From assembly GCF_037908215.1 (NCBI RefSeq), contig NZ_JBBLZC010000013.1, positions 1-64,000 on the forward strand: a stretch of DNA of 64,000 nt, read 5' to 3'. This DNA is from Benzoatithermus flavus. GTDB lineage: Bacteria; Pseudomonadota; Alphaproteobacteria; Geminicoccales; Geminicoccaceae. The translations under genes and the position numbers were made by a program. Below are positions 41,423 to 50,840 of this stretch, one piece after another. Each line of letters opens with the position of its first letter. The stretch's first letter is position 1. Under the pieces are notes generated by a model. It saw only the letters and a list, made by a program, of their open reading frames with translations, was not told where the DNA came from and did not search any database.

Positions 41423-41851
41423 ATGGCCCTCGACGGGTACTACATCGACGATCTCGAGGAAGGCATGAGCGCGGTGTTCGGCAAGACGATCACCGACGCC
41501 GACATCCTGATGTTCGCCGGCGTGTCCGGCGACACGAACCCGGTGCACCTCAACGAGGAGTTCGCCGCCGGGACCGCGTTCCAGGGCCGGATCGCGCACG
41601 GCATGCTGACCGCGAGCCTGATCTCGACCGTGCTCGGCACCAAGCTGCCGGGGCCGGGCTGCATCTATCTCGGCCAGAGCCTGAAGTTCCTCGCCCCGGT
41701 GCGCGCCGGCGAGACGGTGCGCGCCGAGGTCACCATCAAGGCGATCGACCGCGAGCGCCGTCGCGTCACGCTCGAGACCGTGTGCAAGGTCGGCGGCAAG
41801 AACGTGCTCGAGGGCGAGGCCCTCGTCATGGTGCCGCGCCGCCCGGCCTGA
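41423..41851 (+). CDS. MaoC-like (R)-specific enoyl-CoA hydratase
   Basis: The 142-residue hot-dog fold protein contains the hydratase 2 motif with catalytic Asp and His (FAGVSGDTNPVHLNEEFAAG, then FQGRIAHGMLTASL). Proteins like PhaJ hydrate trans-2-enoyl-CoA to (R)-3-hydroxyacyl-CoA, linking beta-oxidation to polyhydroxyalkanoate. The ATG at 41423 is chosen as the MALDGYYIDDLEEGM start of this family. It is divergent from the nitroreductase. Confidence 0.92.
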   Translation: MALDGYYIDDLEEGMSAVFGKTITDADILMFAGVSGDTNPVHLNEEFAAGTAFQGRIAHGMLTASLISTVLGTKLPGPGCIYLGQSLKFLAPVRAGETVRAEVTIKAIDRERRRVTLETVCKVGGKNVLEGEALVMVPRRPA

Positions 41852-41935
41852 GCCCCGAAGCTCCGCCCCGCGGCTCTGTCCGCGGGGCAGCTTTGGCCCT
41901 TTACAGGGTCGGTGCCGCATGGGACATAGCCCGCC

Positions 41936-42886
41936 ATGCGCATCCACCGTGATCACGCCAGCCTCCCGGCAGCGGCGCGCGGTGCCTCGGTTGCGATCGG
42001 CAACTTCGACGGGGTCCATCGCGGCCACCGCGAGGTCATCCGTGTGGCCGCCGACCATGCTCGCGCCCTGGGCCGGCCCCTGGGCGTGATCACGTTCGAG
42101 CCGCATCCGCGCGAGGTGCTGAACCCCGCCGAAGCGCCCGCCCGGCTGACACCTTTGCGCCGCAAGGCGCGGATTCTGCGCGACCTCGGCGTCGAGCATC
42201 TCTACGTGCTCCGCTTCGACGCGCGCCTGATGCGGGTGCCGGCCGCCGCCTTCGTCAACGAAATCCTCGTCGGCGAGCTCGGGGTCGCCGCCGTTACCAC
42301 CGGCCGCGACTTCCGCTTCGGCCACAAGCGCCAGGGCGATGTCGCGCTGCTCGCCGCCCTTGCCGCCGGGCACGGGATTCCGGTCAGCGCCGTCGATCCC
42401 GTCACCTTCGAGGGCGACGTCTGCTCCTCGACCGCGATCCGCGCGGCTCTGGCCGAGGGGCGGATCGCGCACGCCAACGCCATCCTGGGCTATCCTTACG
42501 AGCTCGACGGCGTCGTGCGCCCCGGCGACCGGCGCGGCCGCACGCTCGGCTTTCCGACCGCCAACGTCCATCCGCTCGCCCGCCGGCCGATGCTGCCCGC
42601 GCACGGTGTGTATGCCGTGAAGGCGGGCCTGCGGCGCGGCGGTGGCACGGTCTGGCACCCGGCCGTGGCCAATCTCGGCCGCCGCCCCACCTTCGATGGC
42701 AAAGGAACCCTGCTCGAGGTGCACCTTCTGGAAGGCGGCGGCGATCTCTACGGCGAGCGTCTGCGCGTGGCCTTCCTCGAGCGCCTGCGCGGCGAGGAGA
42801 AGTTCTCCTCGATCGAGGCGCTCCGTGCCCAGATCGCACGCGACTGCGAGCGCGCCCGCGCCGTCCACGCTCTCATTCCTGCCTGA
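41936..42886 (+). CDS. ribF: Bifunctional riboflavin kinase/FAD synthetase
   Basis: The 316-residue enzyme makes FMN and FAD. The N-terminal FAD synthetase domain has the nucleotidyltransferase motif IGNFDGVHRGHREV and FVNEILVGELGVAAVTTGRDFRFG; the C-terminal riboflavin kinase has GRTLGFPTANVHP and DLYGERLRVAFLERLRGEEKF. It precedes ileS by 15 bp and begins the ribF-ileS-lspA chain. Confidence 0.96.
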   Translation: MRIHRDHASLPAAARGASVAIGNFDGVHRGHREVIRVAADHARALGRPLGVITFEPHPREVLNPAEAPARLTPLRRKARILRDLGVEHLYVLRFDARLMRVPAAAFVNEILVGELGVAAVTTGRDFRFGHKRQGDVALLAALAAGHGIPVSAVDPVTFEGDVCSSTAIRAALAEGRIAHANAILGYPYELDGVVRPGDRRGRTLGFPTANVHPLARRPMLPAHGVYAVKAGLRRGGGTVWHPAVANLGRRPTFDGKGTLLEVHLLEGGGDLYGERLRVAFLERLRGEEKFSSIEALRAQIARDCERARAVHALIPA

Positions 42887-42901
42887 CGTCCGGCTCCGAC
42901 G

Positions 42902-45721
42902 ATGAAGAACGATTACCGCAACACGGTCTTTCTGCCGCGCACCGACTTCCCGATGAAGGCCGACCTGCCGAAGCGGGAGCCGGGCATCGTCGAGCGCTGG
43001 GAGCGGATCGGCCTCTACGGCAGGCTGCGCGCGGCCGCCGCCGGGCGCGAGAAGTTCGTCCTCCACGACGGCCCGCCTTACGCCAACGGCCACATCCACA
43101 TGGGGACGGCGCTCAACAAGATCCTCAAGGACATCGTCAACCGCAGCCAGCAGATGCTGGGCAAGGACGCGCCCTACGTTCCGGGCTGGGACTGCCACGG
43201 GCTCCCGATCGAGTGGCAGATCGAGCAGGAGTACCGCAAGAAAGGCAAGGACAAGGACGCCGTGCCGGTGGCGGACTTCCGCCGCGAATGCCGCGCCTTC
43301 GCCGAGCGCTGGATCGACGTGCAGCGCGCGGAGTTCAAGCGCCTGGGCGTCGTCGGCGACTGGGCCAATCCCTACACGACGATGGCGTTCGAGGCCGAGG
43401 CGGGCATCTTCCAGGAGCTCGCGAAGTTCCTGCTCGACGGCTCGCTCTACCGCGGCAAGAAGTCGGTGATGTGGTCGGTGGTCGAGAAGACCGCGCTCGC
43501 CGAGGCCGAGGTCGAGTACCACGACCACACCAGCACCACGCTCTGGGTGAAGTTTCCGCTCGTTCGTCCGAGCCGCCCCGAGCTCGAGGGTGGCTCGGTC
43601 GTGATCTGGACCACGACCCCCTGGACCATCCCGGCGAACCGGGCGGTGGCCTATGGCGCCGGGATCGTCTATCGCGTGGTCGAGGTGGGCGAGGTCGCAG
43701 AGGACAGCCTCGCCAGGCCCGGCGAGCATCTCGTGATCGCGAGCGAGCGCCTGGCCGAGGTCGCCGATGCGGCTGGCATCCTGACGCACAGGACCTTGCG
43801 CGAGTTCATGGGCGCGGATCTCGCCGGCAGCATCGCCCGCCACCCTCTGGCCGGGCTGGAAGGTGCCTACGATTTCGAGGTCCCGCTGCTGCCGGGCGAC
43901 TTCGTCACCACCGAGCAGGGTACGGGCCTCGTCCACGTGGCGCCCAGCCACGGCGAGGACGACTTCCTCCTGGGCCAGGCCTATGGCCTCGACGTGCCGG
44001 ACACGGTGAGCGAGGACGGCCACTACACCGAGCAGGTGCCGGGCTTCACGGGCATCCACGTGTTCAAGGCCGCCGAGCCCGTGATCGAGGCGCTGAAGGC
44101 GCACGGCACCCTCCTTGCCCGCGGCAAGCTCGTCCACAGCTATCCCCATAGCTGGCGCTCGAAGGCGCCGCTGATCTTCCGTGCCACCGCCCAGTGGTTC
44201 ATCCCGATGGACGGCGAGGGACGCCTGCGCGAGAAGGCACTCGCCGCCATCGACGCCACGCGCTGGGTCCCGGAGCGTGGCCGCAACCGCATTCGCGCCA
44301 TGATCGAGACCCGCCCCGACTGGTGCGTCTCGCGCCAGCGCACCTGGGGCGTGCCGCTCGCGGTGTTCGTGCATAAGCAGACGGGCGAGGTCCTGCGCGA
44401 CCCCGAGGTCGTGGCGCGCATCGCCGCCGCCTTCCGGGAGGAAGGAGCGGATGCCTGGTGGACCCGCGACCCGCAGACCTTCCTCGGCGACCGCTACCGG
44501 CTCGAGGACTACGAGAAGGTCGACGACATCCTCGACGTCTGGTTCGATTCGGGCTCGACGCACGCCACCGTGCTCGAGCAGCGGCCCGAGCTGAAATGGC
44601 CGGCCTCGCTCTATCTCGAGGGCTCGGACCAGCACCGTGGCTGGTTCCATTCGAGCCTCCTCGAGAGCTGCGGCACGCGCGGCCGCGCCCCTTACGAGTG
44701 CGTGCTGACCCACGGCTTCGTGGTGGACGCCGAGGGGCGCAAGATGTCGAAGTCCCTGGGCAACGTGGTCTCGCCCATCGACCTCATGAAGACCCACGGT
44801 GCCGACATCCTGCGGCTTTGGGTCGTGAGTGGCGACTACGCCGAGGACATCCGCATCGGCAAGTCGATCCTGGAGAGCGTCGCCGACACCTACCGGCGCC
44901 TGCGGAACACGCTGCGCTATCTTTTGGGCAACCTCGCCGGCTTCACCGAAGAGGAGCGTCTGCCGCACGCCGAGATGCCGGAGCTCGAGCGCTGGGTGCT
45001 GCACCGCCTCGCCGAGCTCGACGAGCTCGTGCGGCAGTGCAACCGCGACTTCGACTTCCAGCGTCTCTACAACGCGATCCACCATTTCTGCGCCACCGAC
45101 CTCTCGGCGTTCTATTTCGACGTCCGTAAGGACTCGCTCTACTGCGACCGGCCCGACAGCATCCGCCGTCGCGCCGCGCGCACCGTGCTCGACGAGCTGT
45201 TCCGCCGGCTCGCCGCCTGGCTCGCCCCGGTTCTCGTCTTCACGACCGAGGAAGCCTGGCTCACCCGCTGGCCGGAAGCGGAGAGCGTGCATCTCGAGCT
45301 GTTCCCGGAGACGCCCTCCGCCTGGCGCGATCCGGCGCTCGGCGAGAAGTGGGAGCGCGTGCGCCGTGTGCGCCGGGTCATCACCGGCGCCCTCGAGCTC
45401 GAGCGCAAGGAGAAGCGGATCGGTGCCAGCCTGCAGGCGGCTCCGGTCGTCCATGTCGGACCCGAGGACCGGCGAGCGCTCGCCGGGCTCGACCTCGCCG
45501 AGCTCGCGATCACGAGCGGCATCGCGCTCGGGGAAGGGGAGCCGCCCGAGCATGCCTTCACCCTCGAGGACGTGCCGGGTGTGGCCGTGGTTCCGGCCCT
45601 CGCCCCGGGCGAGAAGTGCGAGCGCTGCTGGCAGATCCTGCCCGAGGTGAGCGAGCACGACGACGGGCTCTGCAACCGCTGCCGCGATGCCGTGGCGGCG
45701 CTCGCGGCGGTCCAGGCTTAG
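42902..45721 (+). CDS. ileS: Isoleucyl-tRNA synthetase
   Basis: Class I synthetase of 939 residues charging tRNA-Ile. The HIGH-type motif is PPYANGHIHMGTAL (about residue 59) and KMSKS is at 614-618. The CP1 editing domain lies between them (VIWTTTPWTIPANRAV, EQGTGLVHVAPSHGEDDF). The C-terminal zinc finger (CERCW ... CNRCRD) is intact, a feature of the bacterial ileS1 type. It is followed by lspA after 3 bp. Confidence 0.98.
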   Translation: MKNDYRNTVFLPRTDFPMKADLPKREPGIVERWERIGLYGRLRAAAAGREKFVLHDGPPYANGHIHMGTALNKILKDIVNRSQQMLGKDAPYVPGWDCHGLPIEWQIEQEYRKKGKDKDAVPVADFRRECRAFAERWIDVQRAEFKRLGVVGDWANPYTTMAFEAEAGIFQELAKFLLDGSLYRGKKSVMWSVVEKTALAEAEVEYHDHTSTTLWVKFPLVRPSRPELEGGSVVIWTTTPWTIPANRAVAYGAGIVYRVVEVGEVAEDSLARPGEHLVIASERLAEVADAAGILTHRTLREFMGADLAGSIARHPLAGLEGAYDFEVPLLPGDFVTTEQGTGLVHVAPSHGEDDFLLGQAYGLDVPDTVSEDGHYTEQVPGFTGIHVFKAAEPVIEALKAHGTLLARGKLVHSYPHSWRSKAPLIFRATAQWFIPMDGEGRLREKALAAIDATRWVPERGRNRIRAMIETRPDWCVSRQRTWGVPLAVFVHKQTGEVLRDPEVVARIAAAFREEGADAWWTRDPQTFLGDRYRLEDYEKVDDILDVWFDSGSTHATVLEQRPELKWPASLYLEGSDQHRGWFHSSLLESCGTRGRAPYECVLTHGFVVDAEGRKMSKSLGNVVSPIDLMKTHGADILRLWVVSGDYAEDIRIGKSILESVADTYRRLRNTLRYLLGNLAGFTEEERLPHAEMPELERWVLHRLAELDELVRQCNRDFDFQRLYNAIHHFCATDLSAFYFDVRKDSLYCDRPDSIRRRAARTVLDELFRRLAAWLAPVLVFTTEEAWLTRWPEAESVHLELFPETPSAWRDPALGEKWERVRRVRRVITGALELERKEKRIGASLQAAPVVHVGPEDRRALAGLDLAELAITSGIALGEGEPPEHAFTLEDVPGVAVVPALAPGEKCERCWQILPEVSEHDDGLCNRCRDAVAALAAVQA

Positions 45722-45724
45722 GCG

Positions 45725-46204
45725 ATGCGGCACGGCACCGGCCTGCTCCTGGCGCTGGGCGTCCTGGTTCTGGACCAGGCGACCAAGTGGCTCGCCATCG
45801 AAGGGCTCGCCGACCGGCCGCCCTTGGCGGTAGCGCCCTTCTTCAACCTGGTCCTGGTCTGGAACCGCGGCGTCAGCTTCGGGATGCTCGCGGGCTCTGG
45901 TGCCTGGGCGCTGACGCTCGTGGCGGCGGCGATCGGCGCCTTCCTCGTCGTCTGGCTCTACCGCGAGAGCAGAAGCGTCACCCGCGCCGCCTTGTGGCTG
46001 GTGCTCGCCGGTGCGGTCGGCAACGTGATCGACCGGGTCCGCTTCGGTGCGGTCGTGGACTTCCTCGACTTCCACGCTTTCGGCTATCACTGGCCGGCGT
46101 TCAACGTCGCCGACAGCGCCATCGTGATCGGCGCCGGCCTGATCCTCCTCGACAGCCTCGTGCTGTCGCAACGCGCAAACCCGCTCGGGCGAGGGGAAAG
46201 ATGA
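45725..46204 (+). CDS. lspA: Lipoprotein signal peptidase (signal peptidase II)
   Basis: Inner-membrane aspartic protease of 159 residues that cleaves prolipoprotein signals. It has four helices and the conserved motifs VLDQATKWLAI, FFNLVLVWNRGVSFGML, GAVGNVIDRVRFGAVVDFLDF (catalytic Asp) and WPAFNVADSAIVIG (second Asp). It overlaps the next gene by 4 bp (ATGA), a lipoprotein that should be one of its substrates. Confidence 0.97.
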   Translation: MRHGTGLLLALGVLVLDQATKWLAIEGLADRPPLAVAPFFNLVLVWNRGVSFGMLAGSGAWALTLVAAAIGAFLVVWLYRESRSVTRAALWLVLAGAVGNVIDRVRFGAVVDFLDFHAFGYHWPAFNVADSAIVIGAGLILLDSLVLSQRANPLGRGER

Positions 46205-46743
46205 TCCGCTCAGAGAGGCTCGCAGCCGTTCTCACGCTCATGGCCATAGGTCTCGCCGGCTGCGGCGGTGGCACCGTGGCCGAGAGCCTGGGCATGGGCA
46301 AGCGCAGCCCGGACGAGTTCCAGGTGGTGCGCCGGGCGCCTCTGGTGCTACCGCCCGACTACAATCTCCGCCCGCCGGAGCCGGGCGCCCCGCCTTCGCA
46401 GCAGCAGGACACGGCTGCGCAGGCCGAAGCGCTCCTGATCGGCCGGGCGGCCGAGAGGCGACCGGCAGCGCCCACCGCCCAGAGCCCCGGCGAGCAGGCG
46501 CTGGTGGAGCAGAGCCCGGTGCGGGCGGAGCCCAACATCCGCGAGGTGCTCCTGGCCGAGAACCAGGACCTCATGAACCTCGACGAGGGCCGATTCCTCT
46601 TTATCTTGAACTGGCAGAAGAAGAGCCGCCAGCCGCAGGAGCCGGTGATCGATCCGGTGGCCGAGGCGAAGCGGCTCGCGGCTGCCGGTGCCACGGGCAG
46701 TGTCGTTACCATGCGCACCGGGAGCCGGCCGCTGTCGCAGTGA
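46201..46743 (+). CDS. DUF3035 (BamF-type) lipoprotein
   Basis: The 180-residue lipoprotein has the lipobox LAGC near residue 20 and a Pro-rich body with PDEFQVVRRAPLVLPPDYNL, the mark of DUF3035. In alphaproteobacteria this family includes the BamF subunit of the outer-membrane barrel assembly complex; equivalence here is by family only. The 4-bp overlap with lspA indicates coupling. Confidence 0.88.
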   Translation: MIRSERLAAVLTLMAIGLAGCGGGTVAESLGMGKRSPDEFQVVRRAPLVLPPDYNLRPPEPGAPPSQQQDTAAQAEALLIGRAAERRPAAPTAQSPGEQALVEQSPVRAEPNIREVLLAENQDLMNLDEGRFLFILNWQKKSRQPQEPVIDPVAEAKRLAAAGATGSVVTMRTGSRPLSQ

Positions 46744-46759
46744 CGGGAGATCTCGGATC

Positions 46760-48112
46760 ATGATCCAGCCGCGTTCCATGGTACCCGTCACCGGCATCGG
46801 GCTGCACCCCGAGAGCGCTTCCGCACCCTCGGGCGTGTTCCATCCCGAGACCTTCGGCCTCGACAACGGCATGGAGGTCGTGGTGGTCTCGAACCATCGT
46901 GCCCCGGTCGTGGCGCACTGGGTCTGGTACCGGGTCGGCAGCGCCGACAGCCCCTTGGGCAAGTCCGGCCTGCCGCACTTCCTCGAGCATCTGATGTTCA
47001 AAGGCACGAGGGAGATCCCGCCCGGCGAGTTCTCGAAGATCGTGGCGCGGCACGGCGGCAACGACAACGCCATGACCAGCTACGATGCCACGGCCTACTA
47101 TCAGATGATCGCGAAGGACCGGCTCGAGCTCGTCATGGCGATGGAGGCGGACCGGATGGTCAACCTCGATCTTTCCGACGAGCACGTCTATCCCGAGCGC
47201 GACGTGATCCTGGAGGAGCGCCGCTCCCGAGTCGACAACGAGCCGAGCTCGCTCCTGGGCGAGCAGCTCATGGCGGCGCAGTACCTGCACCACCCCTATC
47301 GCCTGCCGGTGATCGGCTGGTTCCACGAGATCGCGAGCTACACCCGCGAGGATGCGCTCGACTTCTACCGCCGCTGGTACACACCCAACAACGCCATCCT
47401 GATCGTCGCCGGCGACATCACGGCCGAGGAGCTCAGGCCGCTCGCCGAGCGCACCTACGGGCGGATCGCCCCGCGCGAGCTGCCGCCGCGCGTGCGCGTC
47501 GCCGAGCCGCCGCAGCACGCCGAGCGCCGGGTCGTGCTGCATCACGAGCGCGTCCGCCAGCCCAGCTTCGTCCGCTCCTATCTCGCACCCAGCTTCAACT
47601 CGGAAGGCAAGGAGCACGCCTACGCGCTCGAGGTCCTGGCCGAGATCCTGGGCGGCGGCGGCACCAGCCGCCTCTATCGCTCGGTCGTGGTCGAGGAGGG
47701 CCTGGCCGCCGGGGCCGGCGCCTTCTACCGCGGCATCAGCCTCGATGCGACCACGTTCCGCCTCTATGCGAGCCCGCGACCGGGTGTCGACATGGCAGCG
47801 CTCGAGGCCGCCATGGACCGGCAGGTGGAGCGGGTGCTCGAAGGCGGCGTGGAGGCGGCCGAACTCAAGCGCACGAAGCAGCGCATGTTGGCGGAAGCCG
47901 TCTATGCCCGCGACTCCCTGGGGGGGGCTGCCCGGATCTTCGGCTCGGCCCTGACCTCGGGCCTCGGTGTTACCGACGTCGAGGCCTGGCCCGCGCGCAT
48001 CGCCGCGGTGAGCGAGGAACAGGTGCATGCGGCCGCGCGTTTCGTCCTGCGCCGCGAGCATGCGGTGACGGGCCTGCTCCTGCCGGCCCGCGCTGCCAAC
48101 CCGAGCACGTGA
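46760..48112 (+). CDS. M16 family zinc metallopeptidase, catalytic subunit
   Basis: The 450-residue protein has the inverted zinc motif H73-x2-E76-H77 (HFLEHLMF) and the downstream Glu in ERDVILEERRSRVDNEP, so it should be active. The M16 fold includes processing peptidase-like proteins; a periplasmic role is possible but no signal peptide is clear. It forms a pair with the next M16 gene, as is common (one active, one not). Confidence 0.93.
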   Translation: MIQPRSMVPVTGIGLHPESASAPSGVFHPETFGLDNGMEVVVVSNHRAPVVAHWVWYRVGSADSPLGKSGLPHFLEHLMFKGTREIPPGEFSKIVARHGGNDNAMTSYDATAYYQMIAKDRLELVMAMEADRMVNLDLSDEHVYPERDVILEERRSRVDNEPSSLLGEQLMAAQYLHHPYRLPVIGWFHEIASYTREDALDFYRRWYTPNNAILIVAGDITAEELRPLAERTYGRIAPRELPPRVRVAEPPQHAERRVVLHHERVRQPSFVRSYLAPSFNSEGKEHAYALEVLAEILGGGGTSRLYRSVVVEEGLAAGAGAFYRGISLDATTFRLYASPRPGVDMAALEAAMDRQVERVLEGGVEAAELKRTKQRMLAEAVYARDSLGGAARIFGSALTSGLGVTDVEAWPARIAAVSEEQVHAAARFVLRREHAVTGLLLPARAANPST

Positions 48113-48149
48113 GCAAAGGTCCCGCCTTGAGCCAGCCCGTCACCCGCCC

Positions 48150-49451
48150 GTGGGCGACCGTCGCATGCTGACCGATCTGATCGCCGCCGCCGACTTCGGC
48201 GTGCCGAGCACCGCCGCCAAGGTCGAACCGGTGGTGAGTGCCACCGGGATCAAGGCCTACCTGATCCACGAGCCCTCGATTCCGTTCCTCTCGCTCGCCC
48301 TCTACTTCACGGGCGGCGGCGCCACCGATCCCAGGGGCAGGGAGGGGCTCGCCTTCATGACGGCGGGCCTCCTCGACGAGGGTGCCGGCCCCCACGACAG
48401 CCAGGCCTTCCGCAGCGAGCTCGAGGACAACGCGATCCGGCTCTCGTTCGATGCCGACCGCGACGGCTTCTCGGGCGAGCTCAAGACCTTGAGCGAGAAG
48501 CGCGAGCACGCCTTCGAGCTTCTCCGGCTCGCCGTCACCGCGCCCCGCTTCGACCCGGAGCCCGTGGAGCGGATCAGGAGCCAGATCCTGGCCGATCTCC
48601 GCCGGCGCGAGACCGATCCCGATTACCTCGCGGCGCGCACCTGGTTCGCCGCGGCCTTTCCGGGCCACCCTTACGCCCATCCGACCCGCGGCTATCCCGA
48701 GACGGTGCGGGCGATCACCGCCGAGGACTGCCGGCGCTTCGTCGCCTCGCGGCTCGCGCGCGACAATCTCGTGGTCGGTGTGGCGGGCGACATCACGGCC
48801 GAGGAGCTGAGGGTCCTGCTCGATGCCACCTTCGGCGATCTGCCGGCCGAGAGCCGCCGACCGGAGGTGCCGAAGGTGCAGCCCAGGGTCGGCAGCACCG
48901 AAGTGGTGCGGATGGCGATCCCGCAGAGCGTGGTGACGTTCGGCCACGGCGGGATCGAGCGCAAGGATCCGGACTACTATGCCGCCTACGTCGCCAACTA
49001 CATCCTGGGCGGCGGCGGGTTCAGCTCGCGGCTGATCGAGGAGGTGCGCGAGAAGCGCGGGCTCGCCTACTCGGTCTACTCCTACCTCTACGATCTCGAC
49101 GCCGCGCCTCTGTGGATCGGCGGGGTCGCCACCAACAACCAGCAGGTCAGGCAGTCGATCGAGCTCGTGCGCCAGGAGCTCGCCCGCATGGCGAAAGGCG
49201 ACATCGGCGAGACCGACCTCAGGAACGCGAAGACCTATCTCACGGGCTCGTTTCCCTTGCGTCTCACCAGCAACGACCAGATCGCGAAGACGCTGGTCGG
49301 CATGCTGATCGACGATCTCGGCCAGGACTATCTCGAGCGGCGCAACGACTACATCGCCGCGGTGACGCTCGAGGACGTGTGCCGGGTGTCCAGGCGCCTG
49401 TTCTCGGGCGAGCTGCTCGTCTCCGTGGTGGGCGACCCCGAGGGGCTCTGA
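48150..49451 (+). CDS. M16 family peptidase-like protein, inactive partner
   Basis: The 433-residue M16 protein lacks HxxEH; the corresponding segment is GLAFMTAGLLDEGAG. It keeps the partner domain features, such as the R/Y pair and GGGGFSSRLIEEVREKRGLAYSVYSY. It probably forms a heterodimer with the active M16 protein just upstream (37 bp). The GTG at 48150 is used; an in-frame ATG at 48165 is the alternative. Confidence 0.9.
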   Translation: MGDRRMLTDLIAAADFGVPSTAAKVEPVVSATGIKAYLIHEPSIPFLSLALYFTGGGATDPRGREGLAFMTAGLLDEGAGPHDSQAFRSELEDNAIRLSFDADRDGFSGELKTLSEKREHAFELLRLAVTAPRFDPEPVERIRSQILADLRRRETDPDYLAARTWFAAAFPGHPYAHPTRGYPETVRAITAEDCRRFVASRLARDNLVVGVAGDITAEELRVLLDATFGDLPAESRRPEVPKVQPRVGSTEVVRMAIPQSVVTFGHGGIERKDPDYYAAYVANYILGGGGFSSRLIEEVREKRGLAYSVYSYLYDLDAAPLWIGGVATNNQQVRQSIELVRQELARMAKGDIGETDLRNAKTYLTGSFPLRLTSNDQIAKTLVGMLIDDLGQDYLERRNDYIAAVTLEDVCRVSRRLFSGELLVSVVGDPEGL

Positions 49452-49584
49452 GCGTGGTGTCTCCCGCCTTGCTGGCTATGCCCATGACCCGCCGCCTGCC
49501 CGAGATCATGCTAGAGCCGTTTTCAGGCGGGGTTTCTCCGGTGTCCTGGCCGGCCTTGGAGCCGGCCATCCAGGCGGGGGCTGG

Positions 49585-49608
49585 ATGACCGGGCCCTTGC
49601 CCGGTCAT
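49585..49608. repeat. Palindromic dispersed-repeat-like element
   Basis: ATGACCGGG (49585-49593) and CCCGGTCAT (49600-49608) form a perfect 9-bp stem with a 6-nt loop; the text CTGGATGACCGGGCC...CCCGGTCATGACC resembles a palindromic repeat seen between genes in many alphaproteobacteria. A second stem, GGCCGGC around TCCAAG, lies just upstream. It follows the M16 gene and may also terminate transcription. Confidence 0.6.
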
Positions 49609-49695
49609 GACCCAAGAGACAATGCTCCCGACCCGCCCGAAGCCGGCTCTAGACTAGGCACTGGCCCCTACTCCATCCCAGGGCCGGAGAAGCCT

Positions 49696-50751
49696 ATGGC
49701 ACCATCCCGTGACGAGCGCAGGCTCGCCGTCATCCTCGTGGCGGACATCGCCGGCTATGCCCGGCTGATGGAGGAGGACGAGGCCGGCACGCTGCGGCGC
49801 TGGCGCGCCGTGCGCCGGAATCTGGTCGGGCCTCTGCTCGCCCGGCACGAGGGCCGGCTCGTCAAGCTGACGGGCGACGGGTTCCTCGCCGAGTTCGCGA
49901 GCGTGGTCGCCGCGCTCGACTTCGCTCTGGCGCTTCAGGAGGGAATTGCGGCGCAGGAGGCGGATCTGCCCGCCGGTTGCCGCCTGGGCCTGCGGATCGG
50001 CCTTCATCTCGGCGAGGTGGTGGTCGAAGGCGAGGATGAGGATCTCTATGGCGACGGGGTCAACGTCGCCGCGCGGCTCGAAGGCCTGGCCGAGCCCGGC
50101 GGGCTCGTCGTTTCGGGTGCGGTCTTCGACCAGCTCAAAGGTGCGCTCGCCCGGCGGTTCGTGAGCCTGGGCGAGCGGCATCTGAAGCACATCGCCCGTC
50201 CGGTCCGCGCGTACCGGCTGACGGAGGAAGCGGCAGCACTCGATGCCGAGGACAGCCGTTGCCACCGGATCCTGGCCGAGATCTGCCTGCACGCGCGCCG
50301 CTTCCAGCTCGCCGACCGGCATTCCGAGCGCGCGGTCGCGCTCAACCCGAACGACGCGCAGAATGCCGCCTTCCGCGCCTACGTCCTCATGTTTCTCGGG
50401 CGGCCCGAGGAGAGTGTTGCTCTGATCGCCTCGGCCATCCGCCGCGATCCGTTCCATCCCGGCTGGTTCATCGGCACCCTCGGGCGGGCGCTGCATTTCG
50501 CGGGCCGCCATGAGGAGGCCTTCGAGGCCTACCAGCGGGTCGGGGCGGCACGCTTCTTCGATTACGCATACCTGGCAGCCTGCTGCCACCGTCTCGGCCG
50601 GACGGAGGAAGCAGCGTCGTACGTCGCGCGCACCCTCGAGGCCAAGCCCGACTTCGCGGCCAATGGCTGGCTCGCGACCTTGCCCTTCCGCCACGAAGCG
50701 GATCGCAAGCGCTTCCGCCAGGAGATGCTGGCGGCGGGCCTGCCGCCCTGA
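49696..50751 (+). CDS. Class III adenylyl/guanylyl cyclase with TPR-like C-terminus
   Basis: The 351-residue protein has an N-terminal cyclase catalytic domain (VILVADIAGYARLMEEDEAG with the metal Asp, KLTGDGFLAEF with the second, GLHLGEVVVEGEDEDLYGDGVNVAARLEGLA) and a C-terminal tetratricopeptide-like helical region (about 170-351). There is no membrane segment. It should make cAMP or cGMP in the cytoplasm; which one cannot be told, since the specificity residues are in the LAEF and NVAARL loops. The start at 49696 is the family-typical one. Confidence 0.9.
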   Translation: MAPSRDERRLAVILVADIAGYARLMEEDEAGTLRRWRAVRRNLVGPLLARHEGRLVKLTGDGFLAEFASVVAALDFALALQEGIAAQEADLPAGCRLGLRIGLHLGEVVVEGEDEDLYGDGVNVAARLEGLAEPGGLVVSGAVFDQLKGALARRFVSLGERHLKHIARPVRAYRLTEEAAALDAEDSRCHRILAEICLHARRFQLADRHSERAVALNPNDAQNAAFRAYVLMFLGRPEESVALIASAIRRDPFHPGWFIGTLGRALHFAGRHEEAFEAYQRVGAARFFDYAYLAACCHRLGRTEEAASYVARTLEAKPDFAANGWLATLPFRHEADRKRFRQEMLAAGLPP

Positions 50752-50840
50752 TCATCCTCCGGTATCGGCGAGCACGCCGCTCGGCTCCGCTCTCCCGCCT
50801 CTTCCGTTAAGCCGGCATCGTGTCTACCTTCGCGTCAACC

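Noticed and set aside
40646..46171. A very long minus-strand open frame (about 1840 codons) opposite maoC, ribF, ileS and lspA.
   Set aside because: It is a shadow caused by G/C-rich third positions; its composition is antisense-like, and only the part from 41227 down (the nitroreductase) resembles a protein.
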